NCBI GenBank assembly: GCA_007844125.1
Contig: CM017555.1
Coordinates: forward strand, 20,524,669-20,588,668
Direction of reading: 5' to 3'
DNA length: 64,000 nucleotides
Source of the DNA: Sinonovacula constricta
Lineage: Eukaryota; Mollusca; Bivalvia; Cardiida; Solecurtidae
Shown: positions 36,296-50,600 of the stretch, one piece after another
How the letters are laid out: the number at the start of each line of letters is the position of its first letter
Numbering within the stretch: position 1 is the first letter of the stretch
Translations under genes and position numbers: made by a program
The notes under the pieces: model-generated
The model's database searches: none
What the model saw: the letters and a program-made list of their open reading frames with translations, nothing else
What the model was told of the DNA's origin: nothing

Positions 36296-38377
36296 TCTTG
36301 CTGCTTAATGTCTTGGCGATATGGCGTAGATAACTAACCAAGACGTTCCCACTTGTCTTTAGTTAGTTTCTCACACGAAGAAAATAGACGTCAATGTGGA
36401 ATGTTTATTTACTTAATAAATTATTATTTTGTATTCTCAATTCATACGTTGAAACTTGCAAGCAGGAAATCCTGTGTATTCCCATGCAGCACAAGATCTG
36501 GATTCCGATTGAAATGACCGTGGAATTTATTTCACAATTCTTCTATCTTTTTGAAATCCAACATTTGATAAAACAAAGGTCCTTTTGCTTTTATTCGCAA
36601 TGAGAAAAAAAATGAAGCAAAAAGGTATATCCTAAAACAAATAAGCGGAAACTTTGATTTTATCTTGCATTCATTTGCTTTCTGGACTCAAAGTTTTCAA
36701 TGAGCAAGCTTGAAGCCAAATAACCAACACACGCACGGCGAACGTGTTATTGAAAAGAACCAAGAAGTTAATAATAATGCCAAAGCAAACGTTAGTTTTA
36801 AAGCGGGATAGAGTGATTGACATTGGTTTTAATTCGGTCTTGTAAGACGTGTCAAAACGGTCTGTTTGTTGGCTGCAGATAAGGTTGTTTGACAACTGTT
36901 GGCGTACAAAGACTTAATGATAGGACAAATACACAGCGGCCATAGGTTTAATCTTGTAGGTTGAGTTAAATGCTTAAGTGAAAAGAGTAGGCTTAGATAG
37001 CTTAATCACTACGGTATCTTGTTTGAGTAAGTCCAGCTTTTGTCTCCTGGGGTTTGTGGGAGTTTGTTACTGTTACAGAAAGGCGGTTGGACTTCTTTAT
37101 TTAACCTTAACGGTCGTGCACTTGTTCCATTATAAACTTGTAATACAATTCACCTATTTGCAAAGATGGCCATATAAATATAACTGGAGGATAACTATGG
37201 TACTACTGACTGTTATTTGACCAATCACACAAAATACATTTGAAGGGCTTCTATTGTCTCAAATATCCCAATAGCTACAGACTTTGCAAGTGATAAATCA
37301 AACAATAGCAGTATTTATAAAGTTTAAGTTCTTGCTAGCTCTTAAATTTCATTCGTACTTAAATCTTACGGTTAGCTATCATTTTCAGCAAGTGTCAGAT
37401 GTGCACAGTTTAAGTCAGAATGCAAAAAGTATAAAAAACACTCCCCGAATGAAATCTAAAAATTAGAACCATTTCATTTTATACTTTTAATGGTGCTATT
37501 TTAAGATTTAATTCAGTAAATGTATAAAAATTGTGTTAAAACGGAAGTTATTTTTTACACGTTTTATTCAAACTAAAATCTTCAGATTTCAACATTTTCT
37601 TAATTTTATTTAATTTGCAATTTTTTCGGACACGAAGCTTAAAAGCCTTCTATTCCAAAATATACTGAAGTTGTTTTTTGAACTTTTTGATCGAAATCAA
37701 TACAATTATCACAGAAAAGGGGAAAAAACAGTTTGCCTTAAACTGAGTAGTTGTATATAGTATATATAAAGCGCTTGGATCTATGACCATCTCGGTGAAG
37801 ATTGTGAAGGTTAACACTTTGGACAGTTTAAGCTCACATTTTTCATATAATAAGATTTAAATTTAGCTGCACGGAAAAAAAATATCAGGTTACTGGAAAT
37901 CAATATTTTATGAAATACCGTAATTTACCCAAACTGTTTTCCTTTGCTGCGATAGTAATTTATCTGTTGTTTCTCATCTTAATCCCTACCCCTTAATCAC
38001 GTAATTTCTAATTTTTATGTAATAGAATTTAAAGAGCGCAGTGATTATAATTAGGAAAGTGACATTTACTGTTGTATGGTCTGTTTAAATGGAGCGCTGA
38101 TTGGAGCCGACAACATTATGATATACTATGAACACAAATAACACAAGATTTGCTTCCCTTTATTTTTATAGGCCTTCTTGGGGGAAAGTCTTCCTAGACA
38201 ATAAAAACTCTTAACTGGTAACTGAAAATCAATTTCATTTGTCCACTACAGTTCAAAACCAGAAGATATGGCCCAGAAACAATTTGAATGAAGACAGTGT
38301 GCCAGTCGCAATGTATAATAAAACTATCAACAAACATGTACCAAGACCCAATGAAGCTGCCAGTAAGTCACTTCCAC

Positions 38378-38381
<4 letters not shown>

Positions 38382-38440
<59 letters not shown>
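38382..38440. repeat. TA microsatellite
   Basis: A perfect run of about 29 TA units. Confidence 0.98.
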
Positions 38441-38443
<3 letters not shown>

Positions 38444-40092
38444 TATTACATGTTTGCTTTTTTGTTCCGTTTTCATATTTACACTTCACAGGGACTGAAT
38501 TTTAACCAAGAATATACTGTCCTATTAAGAATGACACCTATTTTTTTAATCACATAAAATTTTAAACTTTAATCTTTAAGTTAAGACAACTTGACTGTTA
38601 GTTATTATGGATGACTGTTAGTTAAGGCATTAATAATAATTGGCAAATAAACAACAAGTGCATTAAATGTAAACTGCTGCCAATTAGTTTTTTCAATTTC
38701 GATTGAATTTCAATTTTGATTGAATAATTTTAAAGGCTGCTTGTCATACCAGCAGAAAACAATTACTGTTTTTAATGAAGTCTTTTAATGGGGTGGGAGC
38801 ACAAAATCAACAAAATTATAAAATTGTATTTTTTATTTAAAAATGAAATTGTTTATTGTTCGAAGTATGTAAAACGTTCATCAACATATTCATCTATGAT
38901 GTTTTATTGCATCTTATTAGCAATTAACAAAAAAAACAAACTCATCACCATTGCACACACTGCAGTCTGCAAACCCTATTCAATTCTACCACAAAATGTT
39001 AGCGCTTTGAGTGTCAAAAGAGGTCACTTGGATGTAAAAAGTGGACAGTTGAGCAGTCTTTGACTACAAAATTGATTGGAATGTAATCAGAGCACTCAAT
39101 TCTGAGTCACTCCTGTAAATCATACAAATGTAATGGCCATGTCTATATGCAAGCATGATGAACCAAAATTCCATTTTCTAAATTTCATTATTGTAATTCA
39201 AGCTTTCTAACAAATGCAACTTTTCAATAAATTATATATCCACGTATATATCACTTACATATCATCATATATGCATAATATGCAATCAGCCTAGGATTTA
39301 AATTTTGCCAGAACATCAATGGACACTTACAACCCCCTGCTATTGAAAGTTGGTCCAGAAATATGGTCCTTAATTAAATGTGGTTCCAAGTTGAACACTG
39401 TAAAACACAAAAAGATCATAGACTATCAGAACTAAGGCAATAAAAGTGACTGTCTGTCTGGGGTTTTTTTTATATTAGACTCATTCCCATTCAGAGAAGA
39501 AAGTAAATCATTAAACATATCATTTTTTTGTTCAATTATGAAATTGAAACTCATAAGGTGTACAGTACTGAAATTTAGAAACATTATTATCTGGTAATAT
39601 TTGGCACTTGTGTGTCAATACACTTAATATATTGTTATGTTATTTATTAATAATATAAGTATCTTTCAAGTCACAATTAAGAAAGCCAAAATATATCATT
39701 ACATTCTTAATATTACTATCAAAACTTTACACATGATACAACTTTACAGTGAAATAGTTTCAGTTACATTGCTTTCAGTTGTTCTTTCCATTTTCATAAA
39801 CATTTTCAATTTGTAAAGTTAGTGTAAATCAAAGTGTATATATTTAACAATAAGCATGTTTACATAGCTGTTTATAGCTTTATGTGCATTATCATGATTG
39901 TTGCTCATAGAAAAATTGAGCTGAAACTTAATGGCATAATTTGTAATCACCATCAATGATCTTAATGATTTACATCATTATGAAAACCAACAACTACCAA
40001 AACCAAAGAGAAAATTGTTTCCTTTTTACACTAGTATTTTAAAAATTAATCTGAACATGTTTTCTATCGTGCAGCTATTTACTTGTTTTTAA

Positions 40093-41289
40093 CTCATTGT
40101 ACCCTAATGACGCATTAAAGCGGCACGAAAAACAGCCTCCTCATGCCGGGAGACGACTTATCGCGTCGCATTTTACCTGTGTCTGGCGCCAAGCGCCGCA
40201 TTAAGGCGGCCCTGAAAATGTCTCGGCTACTGCCGAACGCTGCGTGAATGCGTCCATCATATTTGCTGGTTAAAACTCATGTTTTCAATCACTTTCGAGT
40301 CTCGGCCAATCAAGTACATCACAGTATCGTAAATGCTAATGTCATCGTAATCTAAATCTATCGGCTTAAATCCTTTTTTGTTTTTTCATTTATTGTATCG
40401 AGCAACAGAAAAATCGGCGACATTTTCTCTGATTGAAGTGATTCACATCTAATTTGAAACATTTCTCGGCTGAAATACGATCGTAAAAGCAGTTTTCAAA
40501 TGATTAACTTATACTTCGATCTCAGCCAATCAGAAACCTTGTTATATAATATATTGGAATTTCATGTAACCCGGATGTAAACACAATGAATTAATTATGT
40601 CGAGACAAAGAAAAACGGCGATGTGCCTTACTGTTAGCTTTAAAATTCCTACTTATACGCATATGTATTGGCGGATATGTGGAATTACCTACGTCAGATC
40701 CAATAATTATATGATAATTGCAGATATCAATAGATAAAAGACACACTCTAACTCTTGGAAATCGCCGAAGTTTTCTATCAAATATGAAGTTTAAGAGTGT
40801 TATTTTCTCAAACTACCGGTAAATCGCAACTTTAAATCAAAGATGGCCGACTGTTTTAAAGTTACTCATTATATAAAATATTATATAAAGCAGTGTTATT
40901 TACGTTATAAACATAAAAAAACTTGATGAGGTCAATATTCTTCACTTTAATAATTTGAACTGTGTTAATTTTGATATTGTCAATCTTACATGTTCTTCAG
41001 ATTTCACTCTTTTCTGAAGTATTTCTTCTCATATCGTGTTAAAAATTACATGGTTGTGTAAAGCACTTTCTGTGCTTCAAGTATGTGAAAATATTCCTTT
41101 AGAGTACTTCCAAAATGACATGTTTATTGTGTTGTGTATACACCCACCCCCAATATCTTCCACTGACCGGTAATCCACACCAGATGTGTCTCGGCATGAG
41201 GGGCAGATAAGACCCCCACCAGGTGTAGGGCATAACTGGAGAAATGCCTCTAGGGTACAACTGGTCAATTAGCTGTAGGGCACAATGAG
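40093..41289. mobile_element. TTAA-flanked element with CTCATTGTRCCCTA ends
   Basis: TTAA at 40089-40092 and 41290-41293 flank the inverted ends CTCATTGTACCCTA and TAGGGCACAATGAG. The right arm contains three spaced versions of the GTTGTACCCTA / GTTATGCCCTAC / TTGTGCCCTAC motif. The left end continues into a CG-rich patch (40105-40260) with GCATTAAAGCGGC and GCATTAAGGCGGC repeated. No transposase is visible, so it would be a non-autonomous element or a deletion derivative. Confidence 0.65.
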
Positions 41290-41299
41290 TTAAATAGGG

Positions 41300-41790
41300 T
41301 TGTTTTTGTATTTTACACAAGACCTGAGATCTGGAAACCATTTTTCTATTTTTAGTAACAGTGAACATTGACCTTGACCCCAACAGCATCATTTTCAATA
41401 ACTCCACAGAAGCTACCTATACAGCAAGTTACATCACAATATCTAATTCCTAACACTAGTTATCAGGCAGAAACTGGGTTTTTTTTCTATTTTTGGTAAT
41501 AGTGACCTTGAACCCACTTTCAATTCCAAGTGCCGTCTTCATAGAAGCTACCTATGCAGCAAACTTCATCACAATATATCTCGGTCCTCACTTAAGTTCT
41601 TGAGCGGAATTTTTTTTTTCTATTTTTATTAACAGTGACCTCACCAGCTACAAAGTTGAACTTGACCTGTATTTTGTGATGTCACACCTGTGTACTAAAA
41701 ATGGAACCCATAAAAACTGAATGACCCACCGGCTGACAAGCCTACTCCTATATACACCCTCAAATTTTGTTTGTGGGGGTATAAAAAGGA
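41300..41790 (+). repeat. Tandem repeat with TTTCTATTTTTAGTAACAGTG units
   Basis: Three diverged units of about 150-170 bp start with a T-run and CTATTTTTAGTAACAGTGA, followed by GAAGCTACCTATGCAGCAA and TCATCACAATAT. The block ends with ACCCACCGGCTGACAAGCC and a GTGGGGGTATAAAAAGG tail. It resembles a common interspersed repeat of molluscs. Confidence 0.65.
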
Positions 41791-42171
41791 ATTTTCATTT
41801 TTTGATAAACTCTATCATAATTCTCATGGATAACCTGCGATATATATCATTAAAAATCTGACTAATAGTAAAAATAAAATGCATGATTTTATTCCAAATT
41901 CATTTTCAGGAAATAAAGGAAACTGAAGGAAAATTTTGCATGATCTATTTTTCTCTTTGTCTTAATATTGTAAGTATGGAACCTTATTCTCATTATCTCA
42001 TAAACAAGTAAATTGAACATAGAAAAATTTATAACTTATTACTGTCATATCTCATTGACACTTATTTTTTCTATATTTGAAACATTGATCAAATTATTGC
42101 TGGAGGAAGATCTCGGCTCGGCCACAGGCTCCTATTAGAAGATATTGATGAACAAGTCTATTTTTCTTCTG

Positions 42172-42488
42172 TTTGTTTGTTTATTGGGTTTATCGTCCCA
42201 TCAACAGTATTTCAGTTATCTGGAGAGGGTGTTCTCTTGAAGCAGTTATAGTGTTGCCTTCACTGTGTATAGCATGCTGTGAACTACTGGCATGATATCA
42301 CACCCAGTCACATTATCCTGACATTGAGCCAACCAGCTGTGGAACTACCCTTATATTTGCTTTAGTGTTAGCAAGGAAGCTATACCACTACCATTTTTAT
42401 CAATGACTCTGGTATGTCGCAGCCCAGGATAGAAGCAGGAGCCTCATGTATCTGGAGCCGACGCTCTACAGATTGCACTACCAGGTTG
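42172..42488 (-). mobile_element. SINE family A, full-length copy
   Basis: It has the same order of phrases as the copy at 25083-25405. On the minus strand the head reads CCTGGTAGTGCAATCTG-TAGAGCGTCGG. The B box is decayed (GCTTCTATCCTGG). Confidence 0.85.
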
Positions 42489-43168
42489 GGTCTTTCTCTA
42501 CTGTGTAATCACTGTCTAAACGTTAAGTGATCATATAAACAACAACATGGCACAAAGAATATACATGAATCTACCTTAGCTCACATTACATACCAGGGTT
42601 GATATAGTTATAACGAACACTGAGCAGCAACACTATTTGCCTAAGCCCTACAAATACGCAAATAACTGGCTAAGAGTTGTGGTAATATTGTCTCTATTCA
42701 CTTTTTTGGAAAACTATCTTTTCATATTGCAATACCATATGACAACATCCAAAGCACATACCTTATTTAGTAAATATTTCTCTTTTAAAAAAACAACAAC
42801 ATTTTAATAAACATTGTAAATCAACTTCTCTTTGTTTAGGCACTGTTAAGATAGAAAAGTATATGCCATACCTAGTTTCAAGTCTTCCTATTCATTATGG
42901 TTTAGACTGTATTGACAAACAAATGCCAGTATGTCCATCTCTTCTCTTTTTTGTCACTTTTTTGGAAATAGGGGACTATAGTCTTATACACAACAACAAT
43001 ATACAAAGCATATACATGGTTTAGTTAATATTCTGACATTTTCTACCATATTTGTGATTAAATGACTGATAAAGTAGCTCTATGTTTTTCTGTCCCTTTT
43101 TGTTACTATGCAGAAGATAGGTGTCATTTTCCATTATCTGATTAAATGATATAAAAGATTAAGCAGTC

Positions 43169-46100
43169 CTATTTCTCCTCCAGTTTCTCACTATGTAGAA
43201 GATATGTAATCATATTCTCATAGATGGCAAAAGTGATGCAGCATGCAGGGGTGACACGCACCAGAGCAGGGAGCAGACCCTTGTAGAAACCTATCCAGCC
43301 TTCATGCCTGAAAAAACAAAGATAATTCAATAAAATGTAACTAATGAACATAATAAAATTAACACTTAGTTTTTAACATATAATAATTTTTATTAAAAAT
43401 ATTTATTGAATGACAATATTACCTTTCAAAAGTGTGTTGTTTCATATAGAAACAATGCAGCTATATAAATTGTGGTTATTATAGCAATGTCCAGATTATT
43501 GGTAAAGAAAGATTGCAGACATGTTTCTGGAAAAAAATCACAAGCTCAACACAAGTCAGCTGGATGAACTCTCAAGAAAGTTTTTCACCACGACAGGGAC
43601 TCGAACCTACTTTGTTCAGAGCCATGGAGTTACAAGGCGGCGACTATATCATTCGGCCACATGCACCCCCTAAGACTGTTTTTACTACAGTTTTGTACAC
43701 TTCTCAACACTGCAACTATTAATGTCTCTTTTAGATGATAAAACAAAAAACGGCAAATGATATATACCTGTGATCAATTATGAATTATTTTAAATCGTAA
43801 GCAAGTGTGGGAATAATTTTGACCTCATATACAAGGTAGCTCTGAACTAATACCAATTTGTTTTGTTGTTATTTTTACATTAACTTAAACAAATAAAAAA
43901 AAAATCAATGGCTTGAAATCCTCTCAAGTCTTTCATGTTCGAAGTTTGTTTATGTAAAAAAAAAAAAAACTGCCTGCAAAAAAACAACCATAGATCTGTT
44001 CTATTTGAAATTAGTTAAGAAAGGCATGAATAAAGTTTGTTGATTACTTCGAAATACTCCACAAGGTGTAAACATGGCCAAAAATGGGTTCAGCAATAAA
44101 TTAGGTAACTATATTTGATTTGCTTTGAATAATTATAATGTATGTTGATGTATTAAGATGATTATGAAGTTATATTTGGACCAGCTTTAAATAAACAGTT
44201 GAGCATTGGCTGACTGGCCGTACAAGCATTATCAATCACAATAAAAAGATTTTTCAAGAATATATGTGGTTTTGTTTCAGTTGTTTAAATTATTTTTTGT
44301 GGGCAATTCTGCTTTGTGCTTAGTGAATCTTTCAGACTAAGCCAAAAGTGACCTTTTTGAAGTAAAAAAAAAATGTAATTTGGATTTATTTTGTAAAGAA
44401 ATGTAGTGTTCAATTATGTGTTCAAATAGATTGTTTAGTTGTATATTGGGTTTATTGTCCCATTAACAGTATTTTAGAATCTAGAGATATTTACAGTCAG
44501 TATTTCAGTTATCTGGAGACGGTGTCCACTTGAAGCAGTTAAAGTGCTGCCTTCACTGTGTATAGTACGCCGTGAACACCAGGCATGATACCACACCCAG
44601 TCACATTATCCTGACACCGGGTCAACCAGTTGTAGAACTACCCTTATTATTTGCTTGAGCATTAGCAAGGGCACTATACCATTTTTTTAATGACTTTGGT
44701 ATGTTGTGGCACAGGATCGAACCCAGGACCCCACGTACCTGGAACCGACACTCTACCAGTTGCATACCAAGTCCAGTATTCAAATAAACATTGTTGTAAA
44801 TTTCTGAAGTTTTAGAGAAGCAGTCACTTCAATGCATGATTAGAAAAAAACTTTTTTTTTTTCCCATAAAATTTGTTCCAACACTTTTTTAATATATTTT
44901 ATCAAAAAATGAAGATATCCATAAAGAAAAAAAAAATATTATTTTTTTTATAATGAAACTTAGTTGCTTGCATTTTATAATCTTTATTGTATTTGTTTTT
45001 AAAAAGAAGACCCTGCAGTAAAACAATGTTAAGGCTTAACAAATTTGAAGGCATGTTAAGCAGATTATTGTCGTAGGAATAAGATGTTGCTATGAGGAAT
45101 TTTTTCATATAAAATAAAATCTAAGAAAAATAAAATAACATTAAAGCATATGTGCTTCCTTTTAAACATTTAAACAAAGTATGCATAATGTTTGGAAAAA
45201 TGGACTGATCATTTTTCAGAGTTACTTCTTTATTTATATGACGGGCTTTGTTTTTAAGTACATGAACATCATAGGAATTCTTGATTTTTAATAATCATAT
45301 TGGCCATAACCAGCTATTAATATGGAAGTAACCAGACAGATACCTGGAGCTACATGTGCACCCCAGACCAGATGGAAGAGTTTCATTAAATTGAAGTTTT
45401 TGTCTAAACTGACACTCGAACTGTGTTGAGGGGCAGAGAGTTGGAAGTCAGTGACTATATTTTGGTCATCTTCCCCCAACCACCCCAATTACATTTCTGC
45501 ATTCCATCTTATATTGGTGCAGAAGATCTACATCTTCCATAGAATTTCACATCATTTTTAAAGTTTCATTTTTTTTAATGTTGGGTGGAGAAAATAAGAC
45601 ACCATGTCAATAAAAAAACAATGTATTACACCTTTTTTTAAGGGAACAGAATATACAAATAATAATTTTACAATAAAACATTTTTACAAGTCATTCTTTT
45701 ATAATGATGATCCTAAAAAAATATCAAAGTTCTAAAAAACTTCAATACACATACAATAAACAGTAAGAGAGAATGATATGAAGGATACTGCCAAAAATTA
45801 TGAACACCTATAATACCCAAATGTGCAAGGACACAACTCTAAATACTTAACAAACCCAATCATTCATTAATACAAATCATGACTTGAATATCAAGTCGTT
45901 AATCCATATCACAGTCATTCAGTGTTTCAACATAATACAAATATGACTATAATTAATAAAGGCTATTCAAAGGAAGCCAGCATATAAAGAAACCTGCATC
46001 TGGGGAAAAAATCAAGATGAAAAAATGTTAAAATCCACAACTTTTCTCTTAGCCTGCAGCAATTGTTAATATTCATTTTTGTGTGTGTAGTTTTTGACTT

Positions 46101-47565
46101 TTAACTACAGGCAAACATGTCAAGTCATACTGCTAGAGACTCCACAACATATAGTGCTGATCTTGTTCAGACATCTTGCAGGAAGCTGAATTACCAGGAT
46201 TTATACTAAAGCCTTACTTATATATGCTTACATGTACCAGGATAACAGTGAAGCATTTTACACTAAAGAAGGGTTAGGGAAAAACTGAGCCTGAAGACTT
46301 TTTAACTGTGAGACTAAGTCTGGGAAGACAGGTTGTTCTACCACGTAAAAAGCAGAAATATATATAAAGGTAAAATCAATTGTAATGAGACAAAAGACAA
46401 GTCTTTATTGTTTCATTATTAAATAATATCTTGTCAAAACAATAACAGTCAACTTTGAAGTAGGGATTTACTTGAAGTAGATATGGTGCTGCTTTAACTA
46501 TAAATAGCAAGCTTATCTGGATGGATGAACTGGTTAATAAAGTAAACATACTCTTATGAGCTCAGTAGAAGCAGGATTGCATGGCTTATCAATATCAGTT
46601 AAAAACCCTTGCCAGGTTATGCAAGTTGCAGTCAAATCTACTTGTCTAAACCCTTAATCCTACTTGAAAAGATGGCATAGCTATCTTTAAGGCAGCGTCT
46701 CAATCTTAGGTTAAACCCAGAGCCTCCAGAACCCTTGATCAACCTCTCATTAACTGTATAATCCTTTTGTAAGCCAGATTTAATAGAGATTAAATTTGTC
46801 CAATCTGGACCAATTGGCTAAGAGTCAAGACACACAAAAAATGAAATTGTATAACCACAGATAGCACTGATAATAAGTTGTAAGCAAACGTCACTGGCAG
46901 TCTATGAAAAGCTAGCACACATTTAGATTTATACGACAGAGCCTATACTCCTAATGAGATCAATAGAATGGAAGGGCAGGCTTCAGCAAAAGCCTGAAAC
47001 TTATCTTACATCAGTATTACTATCAACATAGGTAGTTAAGCATTGCAACAAACTTTTTGATGGCAAGCAATAAATACTGAACACAAAATTATAGGTTTGC
47101 ACTCATGAACAAGGATGTAATATGGAGAGTGAAAATGCAGCTTTGAGAAAGCACAATTTCTCAACTAAGACATCATGTACAAGGGATAAAACAAATGATC
47201 TTAAAGTGATTCATATGAAAACAATCTTGATATCAATGATTCTGACTTACAATACACCATGTAAAGTGTTAAAAAGAAATTGAATGAAAACTCTAAAAAA
47301 ATTATTATCAATTTGCATCACTATTTTTAGCAAAACAAGTCTTTTCAACATAAACAATTTTGCAGAACTTTTTCTCAAATGAACATTTAAAAACATTATC
47401 CCATGCATACAATATGCTGCATAAAAAAGTGCAAAAACATATTAATGACAACAAAAGATACAAGTCATAATTTACTACAGAAGTGATAGAAAATAAATGA
47501 AAATGCATATATCCTTTGCACTTTGACAGAACAGATACACAAATATATATATGTATGTATATGTA

Positions 47566-47636
<71 letters not shown>

Positions 47637-50600
47637 TTTGAAATTAGATTAAGCAATTTTAACATGACTTTGTCTTATTACCATTATTATATTTCGAAAA
47701 ACAACACCAACTTGTTTTTCTCAGACAAAAACAACATACCTGTCCATACATTGATTAATTTAAAAAAATTAATCAGCAATGTGTTAGTAATCACAGGCTG
47801 GTGAAATGGTTCTGTCTTGCTTTAAATTTTAAATGAACACAGCATGAAACCAAGTGAATGACATGTAGATGAACATGCACATATTATCTAAACATACATG
47901 AATCTGAAAAGAAAATTTTCTAAACTTTACAATGAATGACAAGAAATATTTAACTTGCTGCAAAGTTGAATAAATCCATTAATGCACAGAAGCAAGATTA
48001 TCATTTGTGACTTGTATGCTATCGCTTTTTTACATTCAGTTTTATCATGTATGGGTATATGACAATTATTTACATGTTTTTCCAATCTGAAAGCAGTGTT
48101 TAAAATACAATATACATGACAAAGCAATTCCTACTTGAAAGTAAAAATTACAACCAAACTAAGTATATACAAAACATGAACATATACATCATGGTAAAAC
48201 ATAACTTAGTCAAAACTACAGATTTCATACAGCCATCCCATTTAACCAATCCTACTTAAAATGTAAGATCTAACATCATATTCATAATCCAGATCATGTT
48301 ACAAATACAGCAAAATGCACATTAATTTTTTCTTGTTGATGAAAACAATTGGCGTTTATAGTCCAATTTCATCAATGTGAATCATATTATGGGCCAATTT
48401 AACGCTTGGCTATGTAACATGAACAGAGAATGTGATACAATATATTGGGGATAAATTTGTGTTAAAAAGACAACAACATCAACAATAAAGTATATGAGAT
48501 AAGGATCAATTCATAATAATTTACTGTACATTTAAAACATAAAAGAATAAATGACTATGTATCAAAGCTTTCCTAATTAACATACATTAAGATAGTGGAT
48601 CCCTAAAAATGAAGAACTTTACCACAGCTTTATCTATGTATGCTTTGGTATAACTTAACATCAGATATGTGAGAAACAAACAAGTGTACTACCTATAAAA
48701 CATTTCCACTCTTAATTAAACATAAATACATACAGGAAAGGATACATATAAAACATTTCCTCTCTTAATTAAACATAAATACATACAGGAAAGGATACAT
48801 CACCTTATCCAAATGTCTTCTTTCCTGAAGAAGCACATACATTTATGTAAATTTCATTCAGTTTCTGTGAAGTGTTCACTAATTCAGATAACACGAAAAA
48901 TGTGTGCTTGTTCATTCAAGTACTTCTTCCATACTGTTCACAAGCTTGAACCTATCTTTCACAACAGAAGATCTCTGTCTTCCCATCTTTAATTTAAACT
49001 GTCACAGTTACAATAATTATAGACATATGACCCATTTTGGAATGCATTACAGAAAACATATCATAAGCATATCAATTAAGATCACGGTTGCACAAATCAT
49101 TTAACATTTTCTTTCGAAGAACAGTAACCAAAATTAATATAAAATCTCTTCTGCGATAAAACAGAAGATTAATAAACAATACAATGTAGTAATAACATCT
49201 CCTTTAGGAATAAATTAGCACTCCAGGAGATTCGTAATTACACAGTTAATTACATGTATCGGTTAATTATCCAGACTACAACGCCTCAAGCTGTCCTCTT
49301 TTTCCAAAATCTGTTTCTTTGTTATCGTAGCATTCGAAATTTCTGGTCCAGTTCTGCACATTTGAAAATTTTTTCTTCCTTACATTTCAATTTTCAAGTA
49401 TGCATCCATATATCTAATAAGTCCATGCAAGTCATTTTGGTCTACTTTTTTGGCTGTAGACATCAGATATTTTATTTTAAACATGTGTTTTCCTTACTAC
49501 AAAGTGTCCCAGTACAGCACATATGGTGGCCGGGCTATGACAGTTCACAAAGTGCCCTCCCTATGCCAGGCTTTCCAGTTTGTGACATGCTCGTAAATCA
49601 TGAAAACGATGCAAATGTTCGGAGTCACATGCCACAGGTAGACGGAGAGACCCTTGTAGAGTCCCCTTGCTCCCTCGTACCTAAACAAACAACAGTTGTC
49701 ATAGCAACAGTCACAACAATGGTCAGTACCATGGCAACTAGTTCTGCATTTGTTAAAATTAATGAAAGATAGCACCAAGGTCACTTTTCTTAAATACAGC
49801 AGAAAAATACAGTTGCAAGGAATTTAAGAAAATACTGCCAAAAATTGTCCTTGTATATGTGAGAAGATAGCACACAGCAAAGAGTCACAATAGTTGAATC
49901 TGCCATAGCCATGTGCTTTTTAATTAGGATAAAAAAACAACAACATAAAAACAAGCACCAGAGTTGATTTAAAAGTGCTAGAAATGCAATCTTAACATAA
50001 CACAAACCATGACTGTTGTCATATAGCAACAACATTTTTTAAAAAACAGTGACACAAATAGAAAAGATACAGATAAGATCACAGTAATAACACTGAATTT
50101 CAAATTTATTTAGATAAAATGCAAGCAACTACTTGTTGTTGGTTTTTGTGACTAACTTCATTCCCATATCATCCCTTGGTTTTATACTAAGTGTATTTTG
50201 TTGATAAAACCTATGGTATCATTATTCTAAAATATAATGAGAGCATTGTGCAAGAGCTTAATTCAAATAAATTTTAATTAATATACCTTCAAACTTGTCC
50301 TTTGCATTTTTGCAGTGAATTTTTTGTTTGTTGGACCTCTTGTTGATTAAATGTCATTTGTGACAATGTTATCTTATTGGTTTGGGTTGTCTGTTGTTAA
50401 TTTTTAGTAAGGGGAAATAAGGGTGTTTTGTGTTGTATATTATTTGCTATTTTTTATTCATGAATGTAAATGCCATGTATATTCCATCAAGAAAAGCATT
50501 AACCTCCTGAAGACCCACAAAGCTCAAGTTCCAAGCACCGTATTTTCTCGCTTATAAGACGGGAGTTTCCCTTAAATCTCCTGTTCAAAGTGTGGGGCTC

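Larger units (their letters stand above)
36296..43168. other. Gene-free interval
   Basis: 6.9 kb without an exon I can support. It contains the upstream region of the claudin-like gene, a TA microsatellite, a TTAA-flanked inverted-repeat element, a tandem repeat, a SINE and, on its right side, the distal 3' UTR of SLC25A32. The open frames here are short and follow repeats. Confidence 0.6.
43308..49544. other. SLC25A32: Region between the two alternative last exons
   Basis: It holds the 3' UTR of the proximal isoform and the remaining intron of the distal isoform. Several SINE copies, a TA run and a 53-bp tandem duplication lie in it. A minus-strand AATAAAG near 46405-46411 is one candidate polyadenylation signal for the proximal isoform, but many AT-rich alternatives exist. 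I see no other exon. Confidence 0.5.

Noticed and set aside
38239..38557. Open frames across the TA run
   Set aside because: They read Tyr-Ile repeats of the microsatellite and are not genes.
41099..41407. A 102-codon minus-strand open frame
   Set aside because: It is the right arm of the TTAA-flanked element read through, with no protein-like features beyond repeated motifs.
49254..49772. A 172-codon plus-strand open frame
   Set aside because: It is antisense to the proximal last exon of SLC25A32 and has no features of its own.
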